Part shown: positions 48,552-58,522 of the stretch, one piece after another | Position numbering within the stretch: the stretch's first letter is position 1 | How the letters are laid out: every line of letters starts with the position of its first letter | Source: a bacterium | Lineage (GTDB): Bacteria > Orphanbacterota > Orphanbacteria > Orphanbacterales > Orphanbacteraceae | Reading direction: 5' to 3' | Assembly (NCBI GenBank): GCA_025782575.1 | Contig: JALGYY010000047.1 | Location: 78,139-142,138, forward strand | DNA length: 64,000 bases | Notes under the pieces: model-generated | The model's input: the letters and a program-made list of their open reading frames with translations, nothing else | What the model was told of the DNA's origin: nothing | Database searches by the model: none | Translations under genes and position numbers: made by a program

Positions 48552-49703
48552 TACGCCCTCTCCCGCGGAACCCCGATTCTCCAGCCGGTCATAGTAGCCA
48601 ATCAGTCGATCGGCGAAACTATTCTGAGAATAGACCGCACGCGCGAACTGTTCACCTCCCTGAACGACCTGTTGGCGGGCGTCCATGTCGACCAGCAAAC
48701 GGAAAACCGCATCACTCAGGAGGTCAGGTGCAACCGGCGGAACGAGCAGACCCGTCTCACCGTTCCGTACGCAGTCGGGGAGGCCGCCCGTGTCTGTCGC
48801 AACCACGGCTGTGTGACCGAGCATCGCTTCGACCGCAATCAGTCCGTACGGTTCGAGCCGGGCGGGAACAACCATAATATCCATGGCGGAGAGAAACGCC
48901 GATTTGTCATCCTGGGCGCCCCAGAATCGGACCTGGTCCCCGATTCCGAGGGACCGAGCCTGATCCCTCAGTTCGTTCAGATGGTTTGAGTCGGTGTCAG
49001 GGTCATCACCCACGATCCAGACCTTTGGTCGTAAACCCCTTCGTGCGATCAGTTCCACCGCCTCCAGAAGAAGATCCGCGCCCATTCGGGGGATGAGCGG
49101 ACCCCACATGCCGACAACCGCCTCATCGGGAGAAAGATGGTGGCTCGCGCGAAGTTGCTTCCCCCGCTTCGGTGCGTCGTCATCCGGGAAGTCGACGAAC
49201 AGAGGAAGAAGAGACGCAGCGGCCGCCCGATTCCGCTTCCTCTGATTGAGGTAAGCAGTAAGAGGGGACCGTATCGCCTCGGTAGGGGCAATCACGAGGT
49301 CAGCCATTCCGCAGCCTGATCGATGGAGTTCTTTGTCGGCCGGAACGCTTTGGATGTGGGCTACCAGCCGGGCGTGGCACAGGCGTGCGGGGCGGGCCAT
49401 ATGCCGAAGCGCTTGAACGCTCATGCAGTGAACGAGATCGATACTGTATCGCTTGAGGGAAATGAAAGCCCGGGATGTGGCGATAGGACCTCCCCAGAGT
49501 CCTTTCTCGCGACTCTGGTCGTCAATCGGGACGAGCGCAAAGCTCGATTGGCGGACTATATCCTCCATCGGCCCTCCGGGGGGGGTGAAGAATAGAACGT
49601 CCCGCCCGCTCGCACGAATCACATCCGCTACATGGAGCGCGGACCGCTCGCTCTGCCGGATCTGGTCGCCTCGATGGTGGACAATTGCCACACGTTTGAT
49701 CAT
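48390..49703 (-). CDS. Glycosyltransferase family 4-like protein
   Basis: KRVAIVHHRGDQIRQSERSALHVADVIRASGRDVLFFTP, VGMWGPLIPRMGADLLLEAVELI, MDIMVVPARLEPYGLIAVEAMLGHTAVVATDTGGLPDCVRNGETGLLVPP. Confidence 0.92.
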   Translation of the reverse strand: MIKRVAIVHHRGDQIRQSERSALHVADVIRASGRDVLFFTPPGGPMEDIVRQSSFALVPIDDQSREKGLWGGPIATSRAFISLKRYSIDLVHCMSVQALRHMARPARLCHARLVAHIQSVPADKELHRSGCGMADLVIAPTEAIRSPLTAYLNQRKRNRAAAASLLPLFVDFPDDDAPKRGKQLRASHHLSPDEAVVGMWGPLIPRMGADLLLEAVELIARRGLRPKVWIVGDDPDTDSNHLNELRDQARSLGIGDQVRFWGAQDDKSAFLSAMDIMVVPARLEPYGLIAVEAMLGHTAVVATDTGGLPDCVRNGETGLLVPPVAPDLLSDAVFRLLVDMDARQQVVQGGEQFARAVYSQNSFADRLIGYYDRLENRGSAGEGVLEESVADESHSKAMLGKMDFDRTKEPFQNRAVAPVGIGAVNADPPSEEGVGKP

Positions 49704-49837
49704 CCGCTTTCTGGCTCTCAAGGGGTTCCTCCTCTCTCGTCCATTCGGCCGATTTCGTACCCGCCTTAACCTGCTGATCGTGGCAAATCCCGGCTCACAG
49801 GCCAGGCGGGAACGGCCGATACTCTGGTCAAGTAGAC

Positions 49838-49870
49838 CCCCGGGGAGAGCCCGGCGTGGTCTTCCCGGGG
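49838..49870. repeat. Inverted repeat CCCCGGGGAGA-N11-TCTTCCCGGGG in divergent intergenic region
   Basis: 11-bp stem with one G-U wobble, upstream of the gene starting at 49889. Confidence 0.55.
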
Positions 49871-49888
49871 ATCTCAGGGGACAGGTGG

Positions 49889-50590
49889 ATGGAAATAAAA
49901 AATCATGAGACGGGGCGACGCCGCGAAACGACTGTTCTCGTCACCTGTAACCGAACCGGGAGAGGCGGAGCTTCTACCGGAAAGAAAAAGCGCCGTGGTC
50001 TCTCGGTCGATGTGTACCGGTTCGACTCGACTTGTTCCTCTGACGGCCAATTCCCCGAGAGTGGAGGTCAGAAGCCTGTTATCTCAAGCGACTCCTGTTC
50101 CGGTCTCGGATTCGGCATCCGGTTTCTGTTTCTGTTGGTCCGGACAAGGCCGACCTCTGTCCTCCATGTCGGAGTCGGGTCGGCGATCTGGGCACTGCCG
50201 ATTGCCTGGATGACCAGGGTGCCTCACATCTCCCAGTACTTGCCGGGGATTCAACTCGGCTCGGGACCGGGCGATCCCGGACCTGTCGACAAGTTCCGCC
50301 GGGCGCTCCGGTTTGCTCATTCAGTTTACGTCACAAGAGAAGCGGTCCATCTGTTTGCAGTCAATATGCTTGATGTACCGGAAAAAAAAATCAGGTTCCT
50401 TGAGTCGGGAAAGAGCGGGGCGAGCAAGAACAAGACGCTCGGGAGAGAAACCGGCGACGAATCGGATGCGGTCCGGCAGGTGATTGAGGGGATGTTCGGA
50501 CTGGACGGCGGTCCCGCCGGAAAGCGTAAGAGCAAGAGTCAAGATGGTAATCGGAGCGCCACGACAGAGGAGGAGGTCCGCCTTGCGTAG
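49889..50590 (+). CDS. Hypothetical protein resembling only the N-terminal domain of a GT-B glycosyltransferase
   Basis: RPTSVLHVGVGSAIWALPIAWMTRVPHISQYLPGIQLG...AHSVYVTREAVHLFAVNMLDVPEKKIRFLESG; no nucleotide-sugar-binding half follows. Confidence 0.5.
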   Translation: MEIKNHETGRRRETTVLVTCNRTGRGGASTGKKKRRGLSVDVYRFDSTCSSDGQFPESGGQKPVISSDSCSGLGFGIRFLFLLVRTRPTSVLHVGVGSAIWALPIAWMTRVPHISQYLPGIQLGSGPGDPGPVDKFRRALRFAHSVYVTREAVHLFAVNMLDVPEKKIRFLESGKSGASKNKTLGRETGDESDAVRQVIEGMFGLDGGPAGKRKSKSQDGNRSATTEEEVRLA

Positions 50591-50957
50591 AAAGACCGAT
50601 CGACATCGTGGCCGGCCTGGCGGTGCGATTCAGAGAGGAACACGAATCATTGATGTGGGGACTGATCTGACAGGAGATGTAGTGGGCGATCTGGGATCTC
50701 TCCTCCGGTCAGGGCCCCTTCCTTCGAGACTGATCCTCGATTCGAGCCATGTCGTTCGTGTCGACAAGAGAGGGCTCAACTGGTTGGCCGAACTCGAGTC
50801 CACTCAATCGGGAGAGAACATGGGCCTCGTGCTTCTTGCTCCAAGTCCCATGCTGGTCGACGCGATGGACTCGTTCGGCTTTGGGGGAGAGATCATCTTC
50901 GCGTCCAGCATAGGCGAGGCGATCGATCGTACTGCCGATCTCGACCACGAACTCTAG
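50583..50957 (+). CDS. STAS-domain-like protein
   Basis: TTG start overlapping the upstream stop; RIIDVGTDLTGDVVGDLGSLLRSGPLPSRLILDSSHVVRVDKRGLNWLAELESTQSGENMGLVLLAPS. Confidence 0.62.
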   Translation: MRRKTDRHRGRPGGAIQRGTRIIDVGTDLTGDVVGDLGSLLRSGPLPSRLILDSSHVVRVDKRGLNWLAELESTQSGENMGLVLLAPSPMLVDAMDSFGFGGEIIFASSIGEAIDRTADLDHEL

Positions 50958-51098
50958 ACTTCTCGCTCGTATCCTGCTGCTGCTCATTTTGAATGACCCT
51001 GCCTGAGGGGAGACCCCTGTTACCCACCATCGACAGTAAAATCCCCTGATCGCTGTCTTTACGACCACTTTTCCAGTGTAAGACCTTTCGAGGCCGGA

Positions 51099-51614
51099 CT
51101 AAACCCGATTACCATCGAGCGTAAAGATATCGGCCTCATGAGTTCCGGTGTCGTAGACGGCGTAGGTCGGCGTGCCGTGAATCCCCCCCATGATCTCCCC
51201 CGGGTTGATTACAATCGTGTCGCCGGTCCGTTCGATCTGGTGAACGTGGTTGTGCCCGAAGCAGACGACGTCGTACAGGCCGGATCGGGCGAGCGCACGG
51301 CCGATCGTGTTGTAGTGGTTCAAGGCGAATCGTTTACCTGCAAGCGTGATTTCCGCGAGTTCCGGGTGGATGCGGATCTTCCGTCTGGCGTTTCCGCCTT
51401 CTGCGGCACCTTCCAGAATCCGGTAGGGATCGCCGTCATTGTTTCCGAAGACGACATGGATATCCTTCGCGAAGCCGGCCACCATGTCTCTCATTATGAA
51501 GGGGCTGCAAAGATCACCCAGACAGAAAAGCACGTCCATGCTCTTCAGTTGCGCGAGTGCGCCTGCAAGGTGGTCCCGTCTGTCGTGTATGTCCGACACG
51601 ATTCCGATCTTCAT
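51099..51614 (-). CDS. YfcE/MJ0936-type metallophosphodiesterase
   Basis: IGIVSDIHDRRDHLAGALAQL, LGDLCSPF, VFGNNDGD, CFGHNHVHQIE, INPGEIMGG. Confidence 0.93.
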   Translation of the reverse strand: MKIGIVSDIHDRRDHLAGALAQLKSMDVLFCLGDLCSPFIMRDMVAGFAKDIHVVFGNNDGDPYRILEGAAEGGNARRKIRIHPELAEITLAGKRFALNHYNTIGRALARSGLYDVVCFGHNHVHQIERTGDTIVINPGEIMGGIHGTPTYAVYDTGTHEADIFTLDGNRV

Positions 51615-51624
51615 TGATGGATCC

Positions 51625-52047
51625 TCACTCTCCGATGATCTTGACGAGAACTCTTTTCGAGCGACGACCGTCGAACTCGCCGTAGAAGATCTGCTCCCAC
51701 GGTCCGAAATCGAGCCGGCCCCCGGTTATGGCTACCACGACCTCCCGTCCCATGATCTGCCGCTTGTGATGCGCGTCGGCGTTATCCTCACCCGTACGAT
51801 TGTGATGGTACCGCTCCGGTGACGGGTCGAACGGGGCGAGAGATTCGAGCCACAGCTTATAGTCCCGATGAAGCCCGGGCTCATCATCGTTTATGAAAAC
51901 GGAAGCGGTAATGTGCATCGCATTTACGAGACAGAGGCCTTCCTGAACCGCACTCTCCAGCACAACCCGTTCGACGTCAGGTGTGATGTTTCGAAACTCC
52001 ATTCGTTTCTTAATCTGAAATGTCAGGTATTCCGTTTTGGATTTCAT
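51625..52047 (-). CDS. YjbQ family protein (UPF0047)
   Basis: [93 protein letters not shown]; internal Met start. Confidence 0.94.
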   Translation of the reverse strand: MKSKTEYLTFQIKKRMEFRNITPDVERVVLESAVQEGLCLVNAMHITASVFINDDEPGLHRDYKLWLESLAPFDPSPERYHHNRTGEDNADAHHKRQIMGREVVVAITGGRLDFGPWEQIFYGEFDGRRSKRVLVKIIGE

Positions 52048-52168
52048 GATCCACCCCTGGTTCGTTTGCGCTTCGCCTCTGTTGACGGTATTCCGCTTCT
52101 TCCGCGTACGATACCAAACCCCCTGTCTCTTGCGAACAGACAAGTCTAACCGGCTCGAATGTAAAGAC

Positions 52169-52197
52169 TTGAGAAGATCGGGCAATCGATGTATAAT
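52169..52197 (+). promoter_or_regulatory. Sigma70-type promoter TTGAGA-N17-TATAAT
   Basis: -35 at 52169-52174, -10 at 52192-52197, 31 nt before ATG 52228. Confidence 0.8.
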
Positions 52198-52227
52198 GCA
52201 AGTCCAATCGATCGGGAGAACCGCGAC

Positions 52228-54867
52228 ATGATGATGTTACGAGGCGAGCGCCACTCCCCGGTGCCCGGGCGGATCGGCGTGTTCCTGTTCCTTGCCGCCG
52301 GCCTTGGTTTCCTGCTGCATCACTACTCCGCCACAGAAGATGAGTTTCAGCCGCCGAAAGGGCCGGGCGTACCGAACGACTGGTTCTACATGCAACGCGC
52401 GTGGCCGAGCGGCGTGATCAATCATGAAGCCCGCCACGATGCCATCCGTCAGACGAGGAACATGAGGGACTTCGTCGGGCCAGAGGGTAGAAAGAGAGCT
52501 GCCGGCGATTGGGAACTCGTCGGTCCCACCAACGTCGGTGGCCGTATTACCGACATCGCCGCCGACCCGAACGATACCGATACATACTATATTGCCGCTG
52601 CATCCGGGGGAGTCTGGAAAACCACGGATGGAGGAACGAACTTTACGTCCGTATTCGATGGCTACGGCAGCCTGTCAATCGGGGCGATTGCTGTTGATCC
52701 GACCAATGCCGATATTGTTTATGTAGGAACCGGTGAGGCCAATCCCGGGGGAGGGAGCGTTGCCTACGGAGGGGACGGTGTCTGGAAGAGTACCGACGGC
52801 GGTCAGACCTGGACGCATCTCGGACTGGAATTGACCAGATACATCGGGAGAATCGTCGTCGATCCTCTGACGCCCTCCCGCGTGTATGTCGCCGCTACCG
52901 GAAATCTCTTCTCCAAGAACGCGGATCGTGGTGTCTATCGGACTGTCGATGCCGGCACCACATGGGCCAAAGTTCATTTCATTTCCGATTCCACAGGCTG
53001 TATCGACCTGGCAATCGATCCTTCGAACCCCGACCGGATCTTTGCGGCGATGTGGGAGCGGATCCGCCGGCCTGACACGAGGCGATATGGCGGAATCACG
53101 AGCGGGATATGGCGGACGGAAGATGGCGGGGATACATGGTCCATACTGGCCGGGGGATTGCCCCTGCCGTCCAATCTGTCCGGGCGGATCGGCGTCGCCG
53201 TTTCACCTGCGAATACTTCCAAAGTCTACGCGACCTATACCGATCAGACCGGTTTCTTCGACGGCTTTTTTCAGTCCACGAACAGTGGTTCCACCTGGAC
53301 CCAGAAGCCGGCGAGCGGTTTGACGACGTTCTATTCATCATTCGGTTGGTGGTTCAGCCGGTTATGGCCCAGTCCCGACCAGGAAGATGTCGTTTTCGCC
53401 GACGGAATCTCTCTCTACAAGACGACCAACGGCGGCACCAGTTTCAATTCGGTGGGGAACACGATGCATGTGGATCATCACACGCATTACATTTCCGCGT
53501 CGACACCGAATTTCATGCTGAACGGTAATGACGGAGGGCTCTACGTTTCGAATAATGGGGGCGCGGGTTGGTCATTCGTGAACGGCCTCCCGATTTCCCA
53601 GTTCTACACGATCGAGGTGAATGAAGCGCAGCCTTCCGTTGTGTACGGGGGGACGCAGGACAATGGGACGAACCGGACTCCCGGGGGTCTCCTGGACGAC
53701 TGGGAGGAGCTGTTCGGCGGTGACGGACATTACGTGAATGTCGGGCCGGACGACACCGACGTCATCTATCTCGAATATCAGTACGGCAACTTTTTCAAGT
53801 CGACAGACGGCGGGAATAATTTCTCTTCTGCAATGTTCGGCATCTCCGGTGGAGATCGAAAGAACTGGTCAACACCGGTCGTCATCGATCCGACTAGTAT
53901 CGGCAATGTGTTTACCACGTTGTATTATGGTGCGAACCGCCTCTATCGCTCGGAAAACTCCGCAGCGTCCTGGACGCCGATTTCCGGTGACCTGAGTGAT
54001 GGCAATCCGGGGTCGGGGGGAGTCACATTCGGGACGATCACCACGATCGCTGTGGCGCCGTCCGATTCGGCGACGATCTACGTGGGAACGGATGACGGCA
54101 ACGTTTGGGTAAGCACGGACTACGGCGGAACGTATACCCCCATCGAAACCGGACTTCCGAACAGGTGGATCTCTCGAATCGCCGTCGATCCTCTGAATGA
54201 CGGGATCGCCTACGTGACGCTTTCCGGTTTCCGGGACGACGATCCACTTTCCCACCTGTTCCGCACAATCAATCATGGGAGTTCGTGGACCGACATTTCG
54301 AGTAACCTGCCCGACGCGCCGCTGAACGATATCATTGTCGATCCGGTCAATCCTTCGATTCTCTATGTGGCGAGTGATGTGGGGGTGTTTACCACAGGAA
54401 ATCTGGGTACGACCTGGGCGCTCCTCGGCAACAATCTTCCCGACGGCGTTGTCGTGACGGATATCAAGTATTTGTCGTCTCCGGCGCCTACGCTCTTTGC
54501 GGCGACCTACGGCCGCTCCTGCTGGTCGTTCGATCTCTCGCAGGCGACTACTGTCGCCGATGGCTGGCCGGCCGGGCTATCAGGCGAGACATCGATCGCA
54601 CTGTTCCCCAACGCACCGAACCCGTTCCGAGACGAAACGGCGATCCGCTTCGCGTTGCCGGACGCCGGTCATGCCAGGCTCGAAGTAATCGATATTGCGG
54701 GCCGGAGAGTGCGGATCCTTCAATCGAATCGAGTAGCGGCCGGTGAGCATCTGGCAACATGGGATGGAAGGGATGAAGCGGGACGGGCAGTCGCGAACGG
54801 TGTTTACTTCTACCGTCTGGCGGCGAACGGCGAATCTGTTGCGAGAAAGATGACTCTCAGCCGCTGA
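52228..54867 (+). CDS. Secreted BNR/sortilin-like propeller protein with FlgD/T9SS-like C-terminal domain
   Basis: [46 protein letters not shown] repeats; C-terminal [39 protein letters not shown]...[20 protein letters not shown]. Confidence 0.9.
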   Translation: MMMLRGERHSPVPGRIGVFLFLAAGLGFLLHHYSATEDEFQPPKGPGVPNDWFYMQRAWPSGVINHEARHDAIRQTRNMRDFVGPEGRKRAAGDWELVGPTNVGGRITDIAADPNDTDTYYIAAASGGVWKTTDGGTNFTSVFDGYGSLSIGAIAVDPTNADIVYVGTGEANPGGGSVAYGGDGVWKSTDGGQTWTHLGLELTRYIGRIVVDPLTPSRVYVAATGNLFSKNADRGVYRTVDAGTTWAKVHFISDSTGCIDLAIDPSNPDRIFAAMWERIRRPDTRRYGGITSGIWRTEDGGDTWSILAGGLPLPSNLSGRIGVAVSPANTSKVYATYTDQTGFFDGFFQSTNSGSTWTQKPASGLTTFYSSFGWWFSRLWPSPDQEDVVFADGISLYKTTNGGTSFNSVGNTMHVDHHTHYISASTPNFMLNGNDGGLYVSNNGGAGWSFVNGLPISQFYTIEVNEAQPSVVYGGTQDNGTNRTPGGLLDDWEELFGGDGHYVNVGPDDTDVIYLEYQYGNFFKSTDGGNNFSSAMFGISGGDRKNWSTPVVIDPTSIGNVFTTLYYGANRLYRSENSAASWTPISGDLSDGNPGSGGVTFGTITTIAVAPSDSATIYVGTDDGNVWVSTDYGGTYTPIETGLPNRWISRIAVDPLNDGIAYVTLSGFRDDDPLSHLFRTINHGSSWTDISSNLPDAPLNDIIVDPVNPSILYVASDVGVFTTGNLGTTWALLGNNLPDGVVVTDIKYLSSPAPTLFAATYGRSCWSFDLSQATTVADGWPAGLSGETSIALFPNAPNPFRDETAIRFALPDAGHARLEVIDIAGRRVRILQSNRVAAGEHLATWDGRDEAGRAVANGVYFYRLAANGESVARKMTLSR

Positions 54868-54888
54868 GCCTGCACTTGAGCGATCCGA

Positions 54889-56043
54889 TCAGCCCCCGAC
54901 CATATAACAGAGCTGAGCGGTCAGAAACGCCAGGTAGTTTCCGATGGCGTATCCGATGAGCGCCATCAAAATCGCTGCCGGTACCAGACTTTCCCGGTGA
55001 AAAGCGGCCACAATCGGGGCGGAGGCGATTCCTCCGATGTTCGCTGCCGAAGCGATCGCCGCCGTATGAACATCGACTTTGAAGATCTTCGCCCCCACCA
55101 CAACGAACAAACCGTGAATGAAGATCCATATGAATGCGCCCGCCACGAACCAGGGCGCCTGCTCCAGTCCGGAGAGCTCCGCGCGCGCGCCCATTCGCGC
55201 GACAAATAGATAGACGAGAGCCATTGCAAGTGGGTGGCTCCCCGGGATCGACCGTGCCGGTGTCAGAGAGAGAAGTATCCCGAGGGTGGTGACGATCAGA
55301 ATCTTCCATGTGCTCGCCGAGAGAACGGGTGGGATGGCGGGTAGATGTGTCGACGCTGATGTGGCGATCCAGGCGACCGTAAGGCCGAGAAAAGCGAGAT
55401 AGAGTATGTGACGCATGGAGACTTCCTGGCTCTTCTTGGTCAGCTCGTTTGCAGCCTTCTCCATCCGTTCCAACCGCTCGTTCGACACGCCGGTGAACTT
55501 GTGAAAACGTTCGGCGAGGCCCCGTGATCCGAGCATGATCGGAAGCCAGACCACATAGACCAGGTTGTCGCTGATGGCGGCCAGGCCGAAATAGGATGCC
55601 GGCGTGTCCAGACCCTCGGCGATGGCGGCCATGTTGCCTGTCCCCCCGATCCAGCTTCCCGCGAGGGCGCCGTAACCTTTCCATGCTTCGGGGCCGAGCC
55701 CTCCCTTGACAATGAAGTAAGCGATCGGCGCGCCGACAACGACACCGATACTGCCGATCAGCATGACGAAGATGCCGGTCCCCATTACTTTGACGGCTCC
55801 TCGAACATCAACGTCGATCAGCATGATCGTCAGGAATACGGGAAGAACCCAGGCGCCGATTCCGTCATAAACGACACTCTTCGTCGGAATCACTCCGGTA
55901 TTCGAAAGGACGACCGGGATTGCATAGATAAACAGGAGAGGGGGGAAGTACTGAAAGAATCCCCACTTGAAGCGAGCTTCCAGAAAAAACATGAAGGAAG
56001 TGATCGCAGTAAGTGCAGTCAGAACCCCGATGGGAGATTCGAT
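54889..56043 (-). CDS. DUF819 family membrane protein
   Basis: Multiple TM segments; GSWIGGTGNMAAIAEGL, ASAANIGGIASAPIVAAFHRESLVPAAILMALIGYAIGNYLAF. Confidence 0.88.
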   Translation of the reverse strand: MESPIGVLTALTAITSFMFFLEARFKWGFFQYFPPLLFIYAIPVVLSNTGVIPTKSVVYDGIGAWVLPVFLTIMLIDVDVRGAVKVMGTGIFVMLIGSIGVVVGAPIAYFIVKGGLGPEAWKGYGALAGSWIGGTGNMAAIAEGLDTPASYFGLAAISDNLVYVVWLPIMLGSRGLAERFHKFTGVSNERLERMEKAANELTKKSQEVSMRHILYLAFLGLTVAWIATSASTHLPAIPPVLSASTWKILIVTTLGILLSLTPARSIPGSHPLAMALVYLFVARMGARAELSGLEQAPWFVAGAFIWIFIHGLFVVVGAKIFKVDVHTAAIASAANIGGIASAPIVAAFHRESLVPAAILMALIGYAIGNYLAFLTAQLCYMVGG

Positions 56044-56263
56044 CATGTTTCGATGCTCCAGATAAAGTAGAGGGTATTGCTCACATAATGAGGATGGGAT
56101 GAGGTTTGTCAACGCCGGTTTCGTGAGCCGGCGCATTCGGCCACCTATCCAGATCTTTCGCGGAGGATCCTGCCGGGCTCATTGATGGAGCAGGTGTGGT
56201 CGGTTTTTGGGCGCTGTCCGGAGGCGTATGCGTTTCTCTCGAGATTCGCCCCCCCCCCGCCGA

Positions 56264-57412
56264 TCAACGGTTTGTCAGTAATATCTTTCGAGCCGCCAGT
56301 CGGTTGTGTTTCCCGCATAAAACACGGAGATTGTCTAAGGTGTGTTTTCCGCCCCGGCAGAATGGTGTGATGTGATCGATCTGCAGATGAGCGGTCGAGT
56401 CGCATCGGATGCCGAGGGAACTGGTGTAGGTGCAGCGCCCTTTGTCGCGGTTGAATACCGCGTCCCGCAAGAGGGCCGGGATGTGTCGGGAACGAACGCG
56501 CATCCCCTCTGCTCCCTTGCATGGAGACTCTTTCTCATCGGCTGTTTTTGAGCCGCTCACGGCTGCCGGTATGATCGGAGAATAGCCCTTTGCTGGCCTC
56601 TGCGCCTGATCTCGTGACTTGCTCTGCTTCCTGGCTTCCCTCTTCTTCCGCCGCGCCTCTTTCCGCTCGGGATCGCGCTTCTCCAGCAGATCTTTGATCG
56701 CTCTCCCCATGATCGCCTCCAGATTCCAGCTACGGGAGCAGACCCTCTTCGCCCGCTCCAGATCCCGGCAGAACTCCTCGCTCGCCGAGAACCGAATCTC
56801 ATAGCGCTGCTCCGGCTCTTCTTGCAGATCCTGTCGGGAGTCGCTACCAACGTGGGTGTGATTCGGGGATTCTTCCGCCTGAAAAAGATCTCCATTTTCC
56901 TCCCGGTTCGGGACGATCTCAGCCGGTTCTATCAATCCGATCGGCCGAACGGATTCTCGTACAGCCGGCGCGATCTGATGGGAAGCCACGATCTTTTCAA
57001 TTTCGGCAAATGTCTTTCCGGAAACCGAGCGGAGGATTTCTTCCGGACTCCCCTCCGCCAATAGACGGGCGATCTTCGCGAGGCCACACACTGTGATCTT
57101 GCGATCCACCAGAAGTCCCCTGGCCGCGGGAAACTTGCTTATACATCTGGCAGCGGCGATGAACCGCCCCGCTTTGGATGGGGAGTAGCGCCAGCGAAAA
57201 GTACAGAAGGCAAAAAGAGAGGAGTAGCCTTCCTCCAAGTAGAGAGATCGCCTCTCGATTTCGTTCAGACATTCGAGAATGGAAACCAGCAATGCATGTT
57301 CGTTTCGGACCGCCCGATCTCCTTTTCGAATGATCTCATGATTGGAAAGCGTCGCCAGAACCGAGTCCATTTTCTTCGTCGTCATCGCCATCTTCTTCCC
57401 CTCCCGATCCAC
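56264..57412 (-). CDS. HNH endonuclease-domain protein
   Basis: IPALLRDAVFNRDKGRCTYTSSLGIRCDSTAHLQIDHITPFCRGGKHTLDNLRVLCGKHNRLAARKI. Confidence 0.9.
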   Translation of the reverse strand: MDREGKKMAMTTKKMDSVLATLSNHEIIRKGDRAVRNEHALLVSILECLNEIERRSLYLEEGYSSLFAFCTFRWRYSPSKAGRFIAAARCISKFPAARGLLVDRKITVCGLAKIARLLAEGSPEEILRSVSGKTFAEIEKIVASHQIAPAVRESVRPIGLIEPAEIVPNREENGDLFQAEESPNHTHVGSDSRQDLQEEPEQRYEIRFSASEEFCRDLERAKRVCSRSWNLEAIMGRAIKDLLEKRDPERKEARRKKREARKQSKSRDQAQRPAKGYSPIIPAAVSGSKTADEKESPCKGAEGMRVRSRHIPALLRDAVFNRDKGRCTYTSSLGIRCDSTAHLQIDHITPFCRGGKHTLDNLRVLCGKHNRLAARKILLTNR

Positions 57413-57756
57413 CCTTATCGTTCCAAGCCCCGCTGATATTTTAGCATGGCCTTTTCCGGCTTCGAGGGAGGGGCTGCAAGATCGATTGCGGCTGGATTCG
57501 AAATTCTAAAGAGGAGGCCGCGCACGACTGATTCACCAGGACGAGAAGCGTACACACGGGAGACTGGCAAGTAACCGGAGACAGTCGAACTTGGCGAGCG
57601 CCAGAACGTGTCAAGCAATATTTCTTGCTATCGATAGAATAATCAAAATAGTCGAGCGACTCGAGGCTAAACGACGACAGGCGCCGAGCAGGAAAACGCA
57701 TACGTCTCCGGACAGCCTCCGGCGGAGGTAAATTTCCTTGCATTCGTTCGAGTTGG

Positions 57757-57778
57757 TGCGATCCATGAGCGGATCGCA
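57757..57778. repeat. Perfect inverted repeat TGCGATCC-N6-GGATCGCA in noncoding gap
   Basis: 8-bp arms at 57757-57764 and 57771-57778, in the gap between the HNH gene and the TonB-domain gene. Confidence 0.45.
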
Positions 57779-57946
57779 GTGCAGGGATCACATCTTCAAT
57801 CTGCGATTTCCGTTTATCTGGACTGGCCTCGACCTCCGGCCGAAGAGGAGAGTTTGTCCAAAAGGCTGCTTACTGGATATCCCATTTCCGATTACTGTGG
57901 TTTTTCGCCTGTAACCTAATATCATGCCGGGAGAGGGGGTGTAATC

Positions 57947-58387
57947 ATGCTCAGATCAACAGTCAGTTTCATTTTAGTTGTTTCGCTCGCATGCGCCGGA
58001 GGAGGGGGACACGGAAGAGCGAGTCGGCCGATCGCCTATGAATCGGACTTCACGATACGGTCTTCCCGCGATGCAAACCGCACTCCGGTCAAAGCCCTGG
58101 ACGAGAGCTCCGAATTCTCAGCGGCGCCGGTGGAACGGGTAGTCTACAGACCTGAATACCCGGAGAACGCGCGCCGAACGCAGGTGGAAGGAACGGTTGT
58201 GGCAAAAGCGTTCCTGAATGAGATCGGGGACGTTGTTCGTGTGGAGATTCTTGAATCGCCTTCCATTATCCTCAACAAGACGGTCCGAGAGGCTCTTCTC
58301 ACGAGTAAATTCTTCCCGGCGAAGAAGGATGGTGTTCCCGTACCATGCACGCTGATAGTGCCGTTCGATTTCTATCTGCGCATGTAG
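57947..58387 (+). CDS. TonB C-terminal domain protein
   Basis: VVYRPEYPENARRTQVEGTVVAKAFLNEIGDVVRVEILESPSIILNKTVREALLTSKFFPAKKDGVPVPCTLIVPFDF. Confidence 0.85.
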   Translation: MLRSTVSFILVVSLACAGGGGHGRASRPIAYESDFTIRSSRDANRTPVKALDESSEFSAAPVERVVYRPEYPENARRTQVEGTVVAKAFLNEIGDVVRVEILESPSIILNKTVREALLTSKFFPAKKDGVPVPCTLIVPFDFYLRM

Positions 58388-58522
58388 CGAGAAAAAACAC
58401 GCAATCACTCACGGGTCTCTCTCCCAGCCTCCCCGGGTATGACTCAAACTCCTGCCCCAGCGGTTAACAAAGAGGACCGAGACCAGGCCGGAGCAATAAA
58501 CCGCTGACCAGTCGTTTCTCCG

